In this document: piece by piece, positions 25,601 to 33,306 of the stretch | Position numbering within the stretch: position 1 is the first letter of the stretch | Layout of the letters: each line of letters begins with the position of its first letter | Assembly (NCBI GenBank): GCA_963665395.2 | Contig: OY762251.1 | Coordinates: forward strand, 3,720,001-3,784,000 | Direction: 5' to 3' | DNA length: 64,000 nucleotides | Source of the DNA: Bin87 sp963665395 | GTDB taxonomy: Bacteria; Chloroflexota; Dehalococcoidia; Lucifugimonadales; UBA3495 | Program-made: the position numbers and the translations under genes | Notes under the pieces: model-generated | The model's database searches: none | What the model was told of the DNA's origin: nothing | The model's input: the letters and a program-made list of their open reading frames with translations, nothing else

Positions 25601-26965
25601 CGTCAGCGCTTGGAATCGGAAATTGCTCCCATTGTCGTGGTCCGCGGACCGCGCCAGGTGGGCAAGACAACAGCGCAGTTGCAGATCATTTCTGACCTGC
25701 TTAGCGACGGCGTACCGCCCACGAGCATCTTACGGGTGCAATTTGATGAGTTGGGATCAATGCAAGGGATAGTTGATCCGATCCTGCGCATCTCAAACTG
25801 GTTTGAACAAAACATAACTGAGTCGCGGTTCAACTCTCTGGCGCAACAGGGCCAAAAAGCATATCTATTCTTTGACGAAGTGCAGAACCTTGACAACTGG
25901 AGCGCTCAGCTCAAGTTCTTGGTGGACCACTACGCGGTGAAAGTTATGGTCACCGGCAGTTCCGCCTTGCGGATTGAAAGAGGACGAGACAGTTTGGCCG
26001 GTCGTATCACCACGGTCGAAGCCGGCGTACTTTCGCTAACCGAAATCGGATTGCTGCGCGACCTGGGCAGCCTACAGCCCTTTTTGCCTGATACTGGCTT
26101 GAGCCGCCTTATTGATAGAGTTTTTTGGCAAGAGCTAACCGCCCACGGCCAAGCAAACTGGGAGTTTCGCGACGAAGCTTTTCGCTACTTCTCTGAACGC
26201 GGCGGTTATCCGATGGTTCATAATAGCATGGAATACGATTGGCCGTTGCTCGCCGACCAGTTGAACGAAACCGTAATCCAGCGTGTCATCCAGCACGACC
26301 TTTCGGCAGGCGAGGGCGAAAGCCAGGATGCCCAACTGCTTGAAGAGTTGTTCCGTCTATCTTGCCGCTATGTCGGACAAACTCCATCGGCTACACTGCT
26401 TGCCGACCAGGTCAAACGCTCGCTTAATGTCGATATCGGTGCTCAGCGTGTGGGTAATCACTTGAGGCTTCTGGCCGACACGCTGCTGCTGCGGTTGATA
26501 CCCCCTCTCGAAATGCGTGTGCAAAGGTCGCGAGGCAGTCCCAAACTTTGCCTGGCTGACCACGGCCTGCGGGCCAGTTGGCTCCAGGAACAGATCCCGT
26601 TGGATCCAACAGTATTGTCCGGGCAGCCTGAATTGACCACTGTCGCGGGTCATCTCGCAGAAAGCGTCTTCGGTTCAGTGTGTACGACGATTCCGGGTTT
26701 AGGCGTAGCGCACTTTCCCCCACGGGGCACAACAGACCCTGAAGTGGATTTCGTCCTTACCGTCGGTGACCGCCGTCTGCCGGTGGAAATCAAATATCAG
26801 CGTCGCATTGACCCGGTGCGGGACACTCATGGCATCCTGCGCTTCATCGAAAGGTCCATTAACCGCGCTCCCTTCGGCCTGCTCATCACTCAGGACGATT
26901 CCGCGCAGTTGGATGACCCGCGCATCGTCACCATGCCCCTTTCAACCTTCATGCTGCTCAGATAA
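22622..26965 (+). CDS. N6-adenine-type DNA methyltransferase fused to AAA_14/DUF4143-type ATPase
   Basis: One 1447-residue frame with two halves. Residues 1-120 have a RPDILI...VVVEAG stretch resembling a degenerate PD-(D/E)XK core. The methyltransferase has SAM motif DFACGTG (351-357) and catalytic NPPF (463-466); residues 640-930 would hold target recognition and end in the WCAEPSVHG motif. The second half, from about 947, is a complete AAA_14-type protein: LNPWW (970-974), Walker A GPRQVGKTT (1009-1017), Walker B YLFFDEVQ (1081-1088), sensor TGSS (1111-1114), and a DUF4143 end with D1376, E1389 and K1391 in a nuclease-like VDF-n-EIK pattern. At the junction GGAGGG (25446-25451) and GTG (25460) form a good in-frame internal start. 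Role inferred: DNA modification and defence. hemQ follows 12 nt later. Confidence 0.88.
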   Translation: MTTTQSRNGESSANVALSDLLRGMLPSFQVRAEQTRAISGHPSLRPDILITAAGRSPVVVEAGREPALGAETDARIRLGLEITDEPRPIEAAIALRYPEAVGNAYDLDALLAGARLYYCVVYENGGRFPQSGWLNGDVADLADLIRLVSVPQKAVAEAADDLEQGIESAVNVLNRMLETRPDINPAIARRLNLTDVPQMRRMAGAIIANAMLFHERLAGQHGVKPLQQICNRDNPNPQADILDAWRAILDVNYLDIFEIARDIVAELPTREAAQILNIISFHVLNIAARGVNNDHDLTGQVFQRLIADRKYLATFYTLPASADLLARLAVAKLSDVDWSDADAIAQLRVADFACGTGALLSAVYEQIAARHERAGGNAAQLHPKLLEEVIYGCDVMPSAVHITGATLAGRQPNVGFRRSNLRTKPYGRQADGEVRIGSLDLLDPDDALAGEMPDAGFDLVIMNPPFTRAANHEGAHATVANPAFAAFDASRDEQTAMGRRINALGKGTCYHGNAGIASAFAALGDKMLRPGGVLALVLPLSAASGLSWESFRQMLADDYADAAVLSIAANGREMSFSSDTGTAECLIVARKRDNANNRPASRAQFTSLHYRPHGIAQSAAIAQSIVAASGVRGLEDGPYGGTQLLVGDDVAGVVLDAPSGDDGANWGSVRMLDYSLAQTAHAMTESKLWLPGQLADLDLPMTILGSIGSLGLVHRDITGPLPRGPFNKTSPSSTATYPALWNHDATRETRIVCQPDSQLEARPGMETRAAAVWTTATRNHLNLDFTFGSQPLAVAFTEREAIGGRVWPNVSFPDARFDYAFALWANSTLGLLSYWWRSSRQQSSKAGMTIRSAESLPVMDFRALTDEQLATAQAIFEEFRDKELQPAYLSDVDENRALLDRRVVCDLLGFDESTYRAVRLLTAKWCAEPSVHGNKQRPQGTWRVNLVNDRGLVSDASGLAPELVDSLYTLNPWWRDEPMLPQPNMRRHLVMRVRQRLESEIAPIVVVRGPRQVGKTTAQLQIISDLLSDGVPPTSILRVQFDELGSMQGIVDPILRISNWFEQNITESRFNSLAQQGQKAYLFFDEVQNLDNWSAQLKFLVDHYAVKVMVTGSSALRIERGRDSLAGRITTVEAGVLSLTEIGLLRDLGSLQPFLPDTGLSRLIDRVFWQELTAHGQANWEFRDEAFRYFSERGGYPMVHNSMEYDWPLLADQLNETVIQRVIQHDLSAGEGESQDAQLLEELFRLSCRYVGQTPSATLLADQVKRSLNVDIGAQRVGNHLRLLADTLLLRLIPPLEMRVQRSRGSPKLCLADHGLRASWLQEQIPLDPTVLSGQPELTTVAGHLAESVFGSVCTTIPGLGVAHFPPRGTTDPEVDFVLTVGDRRLPVEIKYQRRIDPVRDTHGILRFIERSINRAPFGLLITQDDSAQLDDPRIVTMPLSTFMLLR
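25446..25462 (+). promoter_or_regulatory. Internal ribosome binding site and GTG start at the domain junction
   Basis: GGAGGG, an 8 nt spacer and GTG, in frame with the large polypeptide and exactly where an independent ATPase would begin (501 residues if used). Suggests that the ATPase half may also be made alone. Confidence 0.55.
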
Positions 26966-26977
26966 GGAGGGCCTACC

Positions 26978-27676
26978 ATGGCCGACCCCCGCCGTGATTT
27001 CGTCAAGTACACGTTCTACAAAGTCCAACCGGAATGGCGCCGCCTGCCCGCCGCCGAGCGCGAGGCCGGCAAGGATGAGTTCGCCGCCGTAGCCGCCGAG
27101 CGCTCCGACCGCGTGGCCCTGAGCGCCTACACCCTGGTCGGCGCGCGCGGCGATACCGATTTCATGCTCTGGGGAGTCTGCCCCGAGCTGGAACCCATCA
27201 ACGAACTGGCCGCCCAACTCAACCGGACCCGCCTGGGCGGCTACCTGGAAACCCCCCATTCCTACCTGGCCATGACCCGCCGCTCCCCCTACATCGACGA
27301 CCATCGGCACGAGGGGCAGGACGGAACCGGCGACGCCGCGTCCATGCGTGTCGTGGGCCGGCGCTACCTGTTCATGTACCCCTTCTGGAAGACCCACGAC
27401 TGGTACCAGCTGTCCAAAGAAGTGCGCCAGGAGATGATGAACGAGCACTTCGTCATCGGCCACAAGTACCCCCAGGTCAAAATCTCCACCGCCTACTCCT
27501 TCGGCCTGGACGACCCCGAATTCGTCCTCGGCTTCGAGACCGACGAACCCGGAACCTTCCTGGACCTGGTCATGGAACTCCGCGAATCCAAAGCCCGCCC
27601 CTACACCCTGAAAGACACCCCCATCTTCTCCTGCATCAGCCGCCCCCTCCGCGACTGCCTGGACGATGCCGCGTAG
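26978..27676 (+). CDS. hemQ: Chlorite dismutase family protein, HemQ-like
   Basis: 232-residue heme protein of the HemQ (coproheme decarboxylase) branch, which makes heme b from coproheme in Gram-positive-type bacteria. FVKYTFYKVQPEWRRLP at the start, FMYPFWKTHDWYQL with the tyrosine expected in catalysis, MMNEHFVIGHKYP and the GLDDPEFVLGFE strand support the family. AAGGAGG precedes the ATG. No other heme gene is in the window; it sits between the methyltransferase fusion and the Uma2 trio, probably by chance of operon shuffling. Confidence 0.88.
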   Translation: MADPRRDFVKYTFYKVQPEWRRLPAAEREAGKDEFAAVAAERSDRVALSAYTLVGARGDTDFMLWGVCPELEPINELAAQLNRTRLGGYLETPHSYLAMTRRSPYIDDHRHEGQDGTGDAASMRVVGRRYLFMYPFWKTHDWYQLSKEVRQEMMNEHFVIGHKYPQVKISTAYSFGLDDPEFVLGFETDEPGTFLDLVMELRESKARPYTLKDTPIFSCISRPLRDCLDDAA

Positions 27677-27691
27677 CCATGGAGGCGCACG

Positions 27692-28372
27692 ATGACCACG
27701 CAAACCGTTGCCACCTCCCAACCCACCACTCCGGCTACCTTGCCGGACAACGATATACCGGCGCCGTTCTCGCTGGACATCAGCTCAATACTGGCCCTGC
27801 TGCCCGACGACGGCGCGCTGGACGATTGGTTCCTGCGCTTCACCGCCGACAACGAGGATCTGGGCTACCAGTTCGAGATTGACCAGCAGGGGAGATTGTG
27901 GGCTATGGCATCTGAAGGCATGGACGGAACGGAACGTCAATTCAACTTGCAGTTTGACCTCCAAGTTTGGCTTAACGCCGGTACTGGCGGAAAAGTAGTC
28001 ATCGGAAACTCACAGGTCCGTATGCCTTGGCCGACACTCCGCGCACCCGATGCCGGCTGGGTTGCCCCGGAACAGTTAGCATCCTTGTCGCCGGCGGGAC
28101 AGCGGCCTCACGGCTTTCCCTTCGCCCCGCGCTTTGTCGCGGAAATTCGCTCCATTTCCAACTCGGTAGAAGACCAGCAGGCCAAGATGGCGGAATGGCT
28201 GGCCCACGGCGTCGCCCTGGGCTGGCTGATTGACCCGTTCCTGCGCCAGGTGCACATCTACCGGCCCAACGTCGCGCCCGAGGTGCTGGACGACCCGGAA
28301 ACGGTCAGCGGCGACCCGGAACTGCCGGGTTTCGTCTTCAACGTGCGGAGCCGCATCTTCGACCTCACCTAG
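27692..28372 (+). CDS. Uma2 family protein, copy 3
   Basis: 226 residues. APDAGWVAPEQL, APRFVAEIRSISNSVEDQQAKMAEWL and ALGWLIDPFLRQVHIYRP mark it as Uma2; the E-x-K lysine is arginine here while the helix lysine (QAKM) stays. Starts 15 nt after hemQ with GGAGG. First of three tandem copies whose 3' ends and first 60 residues are almost identical. Confidence 0.88.
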   Translation: MTTQTVATSQPTTPATLPDNDIPAPFSLDISSILALLPDDGALDDWFLRFTADNEDLGYQFEIDQQGRLWAMASEGMDGTERQFNLQFDLQVWLNAGTGGKVVIGNSQVRMPWPTLRAPDAGWVAPEQLASLSPAGQRPHGFPFAPRFVAEIRSISNSVEDQQAKMAEWLAHGVALGWLIDPFLRQVHIYRPNVAPEVLDDPETVSGDPELPGFVFNVRSRIFDLT

Positions 28373-28386
28373 TGGATGGTACGTTT

Positions 28387-29070
28387 ATGACCACGCAAGC
28401 CGTTGCCACGCCCCAACCCGACGTTACGGTCAATGCGCCGGACGCCGATATGCCGGCGCCGTTCTCTCTGGACATCAGCTCCATACTGGCCTTGCTGCCC
28501 GACGAAGACGCGCTGGATGAATGGTTCCTGCGCTTCACCGCCGATAACGAAGACACGGGCTACCAGTTCGAGATTGGCCGGAAGGGGAGATTGATTGCGA
28601 TGGCATCGGAAGGCGTATTCGGCTGGAGGTTCTCACTCAACCTGTGCAGCGACCTGATAACTTGGTCGGAGGCCGGCCCCGGCGGATTCGTTTTTCCCGG
28701 GAATGCTCTAATCAGAATACCCGAGTTACGCCGTCGAGCGGCTGATGCCGGATGGTTGACTCCGGAGCAAATCAGTGACCCTGCATTGCCTGATGACTGG
28801 CAGCAACACGGCATCCCCTTCGCGCCCCGTTTTGTGGTGGAGATTCGCTCCCGCTCCAACTCACTGGAAGATCAGCAGGACAAGATGGAAGAATGGATCG
28901 CCTACGGTGTCGCCCTGGGCTGGCTGATCGACCCATTCTTGCGGCAGGTGCACATCTACCGACCCGGTGTACCCCCGGAAATACTGGACGACCCGGAAAC
29001 AGTGAGCGGCGACCCGGAACTGCCGGGTTTCGTCTTCAACGTGCGTAGCCGCATCTTCGACCTCGCCTAG
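28387..29070 (+). CDS. Uma2 family protein, copy 4
   Basis: 227 residues, tandem duplicate of copy 3. The central region (about residues 75-125) differs strongly while both ends are conserved, including PRFVVEIRSRSNSLEDQQDKMEEW. The 14 nt spacer before the ATG (GTGGATGGTACGTT type) is repeated exactly before copy 5, showing that the duplication unit included the spacer. The frame can be read from a GTG at 28372, but the paralogs all begin at MTT. Confidence 0.88.
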   Translation: MTTQAVATPQPDVTVNAPDADMPAPFSLDISSILALLPDEDALDEWFLRFTADNEDTGYQFEIGRKGRLIAMASEGVFGWRFSLNLCSDLITWSEAGPGGFVFPGNALIRIPELRRRAADAGWLTPEQISDPALPDDWQQHGIPFAPRFVVEIRSRSNSLEDQQDKMEEWIAYGVALGWLIDPFLRQVHIYRPGVPPEILDDPETVSGDPELPGFVFNVRSRIFDLA

Positions 29071-29084
29071 TGGATGGTACGTTT

Positions 29085-29765
29085 ATGACCACGCAAACCG
29101 CGATTGCTCCCCAGCCTGACATCGCCATCCCGCCCGCTGACGACGCCATGCCGGTGCCGTTTTCTCTGGACATCAGTTCCATACTGGCCCTGCTGCCCGA
29201 CGACGACGCGTTGGACGAGTGGTTCCTGCGCTTCACCGCCGATAACGAAGACACGGGCTACCAGTTCGAGATTGACCAGCAGGGGAGATTACAGGCGATG
29301 GCGTCAGAAGGCATGGACGGGCTTGAGCGTTGTGGCAATATGTACCTTGGCTTACGGACGTGGTCCGACGCCGGCCCTGGCGGACTGGTAATGGCAGCCA
29401 ACGGGCTGGTCCATATGTCCTGGCCGGGACGCCGCGCTCCCGATGCCGGCTGGATTGCGCCGGAACAATTGGCGCCTTTGCCACCAGCCGGACAGCGTCC
29501 TTTCGGCGTCCCTTTCACTCCGCGCTTTGTCGTCGAAATTGTCTCACGCTCCAATCAACTAGCGGAGCAACAGGACAAAATGGAACTCTGGATTGCCACC
29601 GGCGCATCGCTGGGTTGGCTGATCGACCCCTTCCTACGCCAGGTTCACATCTACCGCCCCAACGCTGCGCCGGAAGTGCTGAACGACCCGGAAACGGTCA
29701 GCGGCGACCCTGAGTTGCCGGGCTTTGTGTTCGAAGTGAGGCGATGGATTTTTGATTTGCCGTAA
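29085..29765 (+). CDS. Uma2 family protein, copy 5
   Basis: 226 residues, third tandem copy. RAPDAGWIAPEQLAPL and PRFVVEIVSRSNQLAEQQDKMELW; the E-x-K position is E-I-V, the helix lysine is present. C-terminus (VFEVRRWIFDLP) diverges from NVRSRIFDL of the others. Convergent with the small gene at 29779. Confidence 0.88.
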   Translation: MTTQTAIAPQPDIAIPPADDAMPVPFSLDISSILALLPDDDALDEWFLRFTADNEDTGYQFEIDQQGRLQAMASEGMDGLERCGNMYLGLRTWSDAGPGGLVMAANGLVHMSWPGRRAPDAGWIAPEQLAPLPPAGQRPFGVPFTPRFVVEIVSRSNQLAEQQDKMELWIATGASLGWLIDPFLRQVHIYRPNAAPEVLNDPETVSGDPELPGFVFEVRRWIFDLP

Positions 29766-29778
29766 TGACCGACTGCCG

Positions 29779-30102
29779 TCATCCTTGTAGTCGCAAAATC
29801 CAGGCGTCGGGGTTGGTGTCCAAAAACTCAATGCCCCTGGGCTGGCCGGCCAGTCCGTTGCGTTTGATTGCTTCCAGCACTTCGCCCTGAGTGTCGCCGA
29901 CGAACAGACGGCCACCTTCAACCACGGCGACCCATCGGTCGGGGTAAGCGGCGGTCAACTCGTCCCACCTGGCATCAACGTCGTCGGCTAGGGCTCCGTA
30001 ACGGGCCATACTTTCTTTCAGGACCTCGTAGCCACCGAAGCCGGCGATAATATCCTCAACAGTGTGTTCTTCTATCGGTTTATCCCACCCGGTTGCCGGC
30101 AT
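29779..30102 (-). CDS. Small protein, DUF5678-like
   Basis: 107 residues starting at an ATG at 30102 with GGAGGAAGG just upstream; the frame is open far upstream but there it is only a shadow of nadA. The C-terminal half (YPDRWVAVVEGGRLFVGDTQGEVLEAIKRNG, key part PDRWVAVVEG) resembles DUF5678 proteins, small proteins of unknown function often encoded near Uma2-type or retropepsin-like genes. Lies between the Uma2 trio and nadA. Confidence 0.65.
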   Translation of the reverse strand: MPATGWDKPIEEHTVEDIIAGFGGYEVLKESMARYGALADDVDARWDELTAAYPDRWVAVVEGGRLFVGDTQGEVLEAIKRNGLAGQPRGIEFLDTNPDAWILRLQG

Positions 30103-30155
30103 AGCCTTCCTCCCGATAGCGGCCTCTTGATGAAAACGCGGTCGCTGACGCCGGC

Positions 30156-31364
30156 CTACCGCAGCGCCAGCATCCGCTCCAACGCCACCACCGACTCCTT
30201 CTGCTCCTGATCCGGCACCAGGATGCGGTTGACCACCTCGCCGGCCACCAGGCTCTCCAGCGTCCACAGCAGGTAGGCCGGGTGGATGCGGTACATCGTT
30301 GAGCACGGGCAACTCACCGGATCCAGGCAGAACACCGTCTTGTCGGGGTTGTGCATCGCCAGCCGGTTGACCAGGCTGATTTCAGTGCCCACGGCCCACG
30401 CCGAACCGGCCGGGGCCTCGTTGATGGTCTTGCGGATGAACTCGGTGGAACCGTTCAGGTCGGCGGCGTCCACCGTCTCCATGGGACACTCAGGATGCAC
30501 TAGCACCGTAACGTCGGGGTAACGCTGGCGGGCGGATTCAATCTGCTTGGTGGTGAAGCGCGTATGCACCGAGCAATGGCCCTGCCACAGTACCATCTTG
30601 GCCTTGCGTAGTTGCTCCGGCGTGTTGCCGCCCATGGCCTTGAAGGGATTCCAGACTACCATCTCGTCCAGGGGGACGCCCAGCTTCAAGGCCGTGTTCC
30701 GCCCCAGGTGTTGGTCGGGCAGGAAAAGAACGCGGTCGGCCTCGCCGAAGGCCCATTCCAGCACGGCGGTGGCGTTGGACGAGGTGCAGACCGCGCCGCC
30801 GTTGCGTCCGCACAGGGCCTTGATAGCAGCGACGGAGTTCATGTAGGTCACCGGCAGAATGCCGCCGTGATCGCCCAGGACGTCCTGCAAGTCCTCCCAG
30901 CCGTCCTCAACATCCTGTATGGGAGCCATATCGGCCATGGAGCACCCGGCCGTGATGTTCGGCAGAATCACTTGCTGGTGGTCGCCGGCCAGGATGCAGG
31001 CGGTTTCGGCCATGAAATGCACGCCGCAGAAGATGATGTAGTCGGCCTCCGGTCGGGAGGCGGCCTCCTGGCTGAGCAGGAAGGAGTCGCCCTGGAAGTC
31101 GGCGTACTTGATAATCTCCTCGCGCTGGTAGTGATGGCCGAGGATGGTGACGGAGTCGCCCAGAATGCGGCGGGCCGCGCCGATGCGCTCGTCCAGTTCG
31201 GTAGGAGAGCAGGCCAGGTATTCGCCGGGAATCTTCTGCCAGCGCACGTTGATCGCCAGCTCTTCGGCCAGGGACTTTGCGGGAAGCTCGTCCTCCGGTT
31301 TGCAGAAGGCGGCGTGCTCAATCTCAGTCAGAGGAATTGTAGGTTGCCTGGTTTGTGTAACCAC
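30156..31364 (-). CDS. nadA: Quinolinate synthase
   Basis: Makes quinolinate from iminoaspartate and dihydroxyacetone phosphate using a 4Fe-4S cluster, in NAD synthesis. The VTILGHHYQREEI and CGVHFMAETACIL segments, GCSMADM, VHPECPMETV and DPVSCPCSTMYRI hold the three cluster cysteines. 402 residues from a GTG at 31364 that has AGGAGG 8 nt upstream, better than the ATG at 31406, which falls in flanking sequence. Its partner nadB is 22 kb away; nadC is not in the window. Confidence 0.95.
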   Translation of the reverse strand: MVTQTRQPTIPLTEIEHAAFCKPEDELPAKSLAEELAINVRWQKIPGEYLACSPTELDERIGAARRILGDSVTILGHHYQREEIIKYADFQGDSFLLSQEAASRPEADYIIFCGVHFMAETACILAGDHQQVILPNITAGCSMADMAPIQDVEDGWEDLQDVLGDHGGILPVTYMNSVAAIKALCGRNGGAVCTSSNATAVLEWAFGEADRVLFLPDQHLGRNTALKLGVPLDEMVVWNPFKAMGGNTPEQLRKAKMVLWQGHCSVHTRFTTKQIESARQRYPDVTVLVHPECPMETVDAADLNGSTEFIRKTINEAPAGSAWAVGTEISLVNRLAMHNPDKTVFCLDPVSCPCSTMYRIHPAYLLWTLESLVAGEVVNRILVPDQEQKESVVALERMLALR

Positions 31365-31413
31365 GAATACCGCCTCCTGTTCAATGCTGTGGTCATTCCG
31401 GTTCAATTATTTT

Positions 31414-31475
31414 GTCATTCCGGCGAAAGCCGGAATCCAGAGGCTTATCTGGACTCCGGCTTTCGCCGGAGTGAC
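31414..31475. repeat. Double hairpin repeat (CATTCCGGCGAAAGCCGG type)
   Basis: Two inward-facing copies of the common ATTCCGG-CGAAAG-CCGGAATCCAG palindrome (31418-31440 and 31450-31475, the second inverted) form a hairpin within a larger inverted repeat, in the gap between miaB and nadA. A degenerate single arm is seen at 51522-51547. Confidence 0.8.
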
Positions 31476-31494
31476 GGGTTGATGTCAGTGGTGA

Positions 31495-32793
31495 TTACAC
31501 CGTCACTCCGGCCAACGACCACGGCCCGGTGCGCGTAATCCGCACGTCCACCAACCGCCCGGCCAAATCGGCGCCGGCAGCGCAATCGGCTGTTTCGGGG
31601 ATGTCAAAATACACCAGCTTGTTGCCGCGGGTGCGCCCGGTCCAACTGCCCCGTTTGCGGTTTTCCGCCAGCGCCTGCACGGTTGCGTCCAGGTACGCCA
31701 AGTTGATTCCGGTCAGGATGCTTTCCTGTAGCGTTTCCAAGCCCTTGAGACGGAGCCGCTTTTCTTCCGGGGCAACGTCGTCGTCCATGGTGCGCGCCGC
31801 GATGGTGCCGGGACGGGTGGAATATGCGGCGCCGTGTACCTTGTCAAAGCGAAGGTCATCCACCAACCGCAGCGTGTTCTGATACTGCCCCTCGGTTTCG
31901 CCGGGAAAGCCCACGATGATGTCGGTGCTGATAGTAACGTCGGGGATGGTGTCGCGGATCTCGCTGATGATGTCGCGGTACTCGGCGGTGGTGTAGGGAC
32001 GGCGCATCCGGTGCAGCACGTCGTCGTCGCCCGACTGCACCGGCAGGTTGATGTGTTCGCACACCTTGGGCAGGTCGGCGACGGATTGGATAATCCGGCT
32101 GCTCATGTAGGAAGGGTGGGAAGTGAGGAAGCGGATGCGCTCCAGGCCGTCAATGTCGTTGAGCCGAGCAAACAGATCGGCCAGATCGTGCCCGTCGTCC
32201 CGGTCGTGTCCGTAGGCGTCCACCGTCTGCCCTAGCACGGTAACCTCGCGGACGCCGCGGGCGGCCAGCAACTCCACCTCGTGGGCGATGTCGTCCACCG
32301 AGCGGCTGACCTGCCGGCCTCGACGATAGGGGATGATGCAGAAGGTGCACATCAGGTCGCAGCCGTGGATGATAGGCACGTAGGTTGTCACGTCCGGCTG
32401 CTGCGGAGCCAGCGAACCAACGCACCCCTGCCAGTCCAGGCCCAGGCGCTCGCCCACCAATTCCAGCAACGGCTCGAACTGCTGGGGACGCAGGAACAGG
32501 TCAACGTGAGGGAAACGGCGTTCCAGCTCGTCAGTCCGCGGTCCGACCATGCAGCCGGTGAGGGCCAGCACCGCGTCGGGCCGCTTCTTGCGCAGAGGCT
32601 GGGTCAGGTTCAGCGTGCCCGTAACCTTGTCCTCGGCGGATTGGCGGACCACGCACGAGTTCAGCACCACCACGTCGGCATCAGTGGGGCGTTGGACGGC
32701 CGTAAGGCCCATTTGCTCTAACGCCGACCCCAAGCGCTCGGAGTCGGCGGTGTTCATCTGGCACCCAATCGTCCAGATGTGGTAGGTCTCCAT
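31495..32793 (-). CDS. miaB: tRNA-2-methylthio-N6-dimethylallyladenosine synthase
   Basis: Radical SAM methylthiotransferase modifying A37 of tRNAs that read UNN codons. N-terminal MTTase domain (IGCQMNTADSERL, LNSCVVR, LTGCMV holding the auxiliary cluster cysteines), radical SAM motif CDLMCTFC near residue 147, and a C-terminal TRAM domain from about 365. 432 residues. Lies 40 nt downstream of the serine tRNA gene on the same strand, so the two may share a transcript. Confidence 0.95.
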   Translation of the reverse strand: METYHIWTIGCQMNTADSERLGSALEQMGLTAVQRPTDADVVVLNSCVVRQSAEDKVTGTLNLTQPLRKKRPDAVLALTGCMVGPRTDELERRFPHVDLFLRPQQFEPLLELVGERLGLDWQGCVGSLAPQQPDVTTYVPIIHGCDLMCTFCIIPYRRGRQVSRSVDDIAHEVELLAARGVREVTVLGQTVDAYGHDRDDGHDLADLFARLNDIDGLERIRFLTSHPSYMSSRIIQSVADLPKVCEHINLPVQSGDDDVLHRMRRPYTTAEYRDIISEIRDTIPDVTISTDIIVGFPGETEGQYQNTLRLVDDLRFDKVHGAAYSTRPGTIAARTMDDDVAPEEKRLRLKGLETLQESILTGINLAYLDATVQALAENRKRGSWTGRTRGNKLVYFDIPETADCAAGADLAGRLVDVRITRTGPWSLAGVTV

Positions 32794-32833
32794 TCGGCTT
32801 TAATCCGTGTCCGCAGGGAGTATCTGTGGAAAG

Positions 32834-32925
32834 TGGCGGAGGGAGTGGGATTCGAACCCACGATCCCAGTTTCCCAGGATAAGCGCTTAGCAGGCGCCCG
32901 CACTAGACCACTATGCGATCCCTCC
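32834..32925 (-). tRNA. tRNA-Ser (anticodon GCT)
   Basis: 92 nt with the 7 bp acceptor GGAGGGA/TCCCTCC, G discriminator and encoded CCA, anticodon GCT in a CTGCTAA loop, a long variable arm typical of serine, and the TTCGAAT T-loop. Reads AGU/AGC codons. Confidence 0.95.
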
Positions 32926-32946
32926 CGACCCTGCTGGGTGATGCCA

Positions 32947-32975
32947 ATTATAGCGCATTGTGCATTAGCGCACAA
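32947..32975 (-). promoter_or_regulatory. Promoter of tRNA-Ser (GCT)
   Basis: On the minus strand TTGTGC (32970-32975) and a perfect TATAAT (32947-32952) separated by 17 bp, placing the start about 15 nt before the mature tRNA. Confidence 0.6.
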
Positions 32976-33306
32976 ATCGCGCAACGCCCGACAGGGCCTT
33001 TCCAAAGTTCTGTATGGCGCCCCTTCACTCTGGACCGTCATTGCTATGAAAATGCCCTACCCGGCGTTCCCGCGAAAGAACGTCACCCCGTGACTGACAC
33101 GGGGCGGGAACCCAGGAACCCCGGCGCCGGCAACGTTGCGGGTTCGGAAACACGCCGTACCTGTACTCGACGCGGGGACCGGAATGACGATGCGACTGAA
33201 AACTATCCATCACGCCCGAACAGCTACGCATTGCCAGAATCGGAACCGTGCCACACCAGAGACGCCTCAATCCTGATAATCCTTAAAATCCCGAAAATCC
33301 TGCTTC
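32976..33306. other. Intergenic region with degenerate short palindromes
   Basis: No gene is supported. It contains worn copies of palindromes such as CACCCCGTGACTGACACGGGGCG (key CCCGTG...CACGGGG, about 33082-33105) and a CCGGAATGA edge near 33180. Short frames on both strands show no family likeness. Confidence 0.5.

Noticed and set aside
22622..30102. Known BREX, DISARM or type I restriction locus
   Set aside because: No PglZ, helicase, specificity subunit or HsdR-like gene is near; only the methyltransferase part is shared with those systems.
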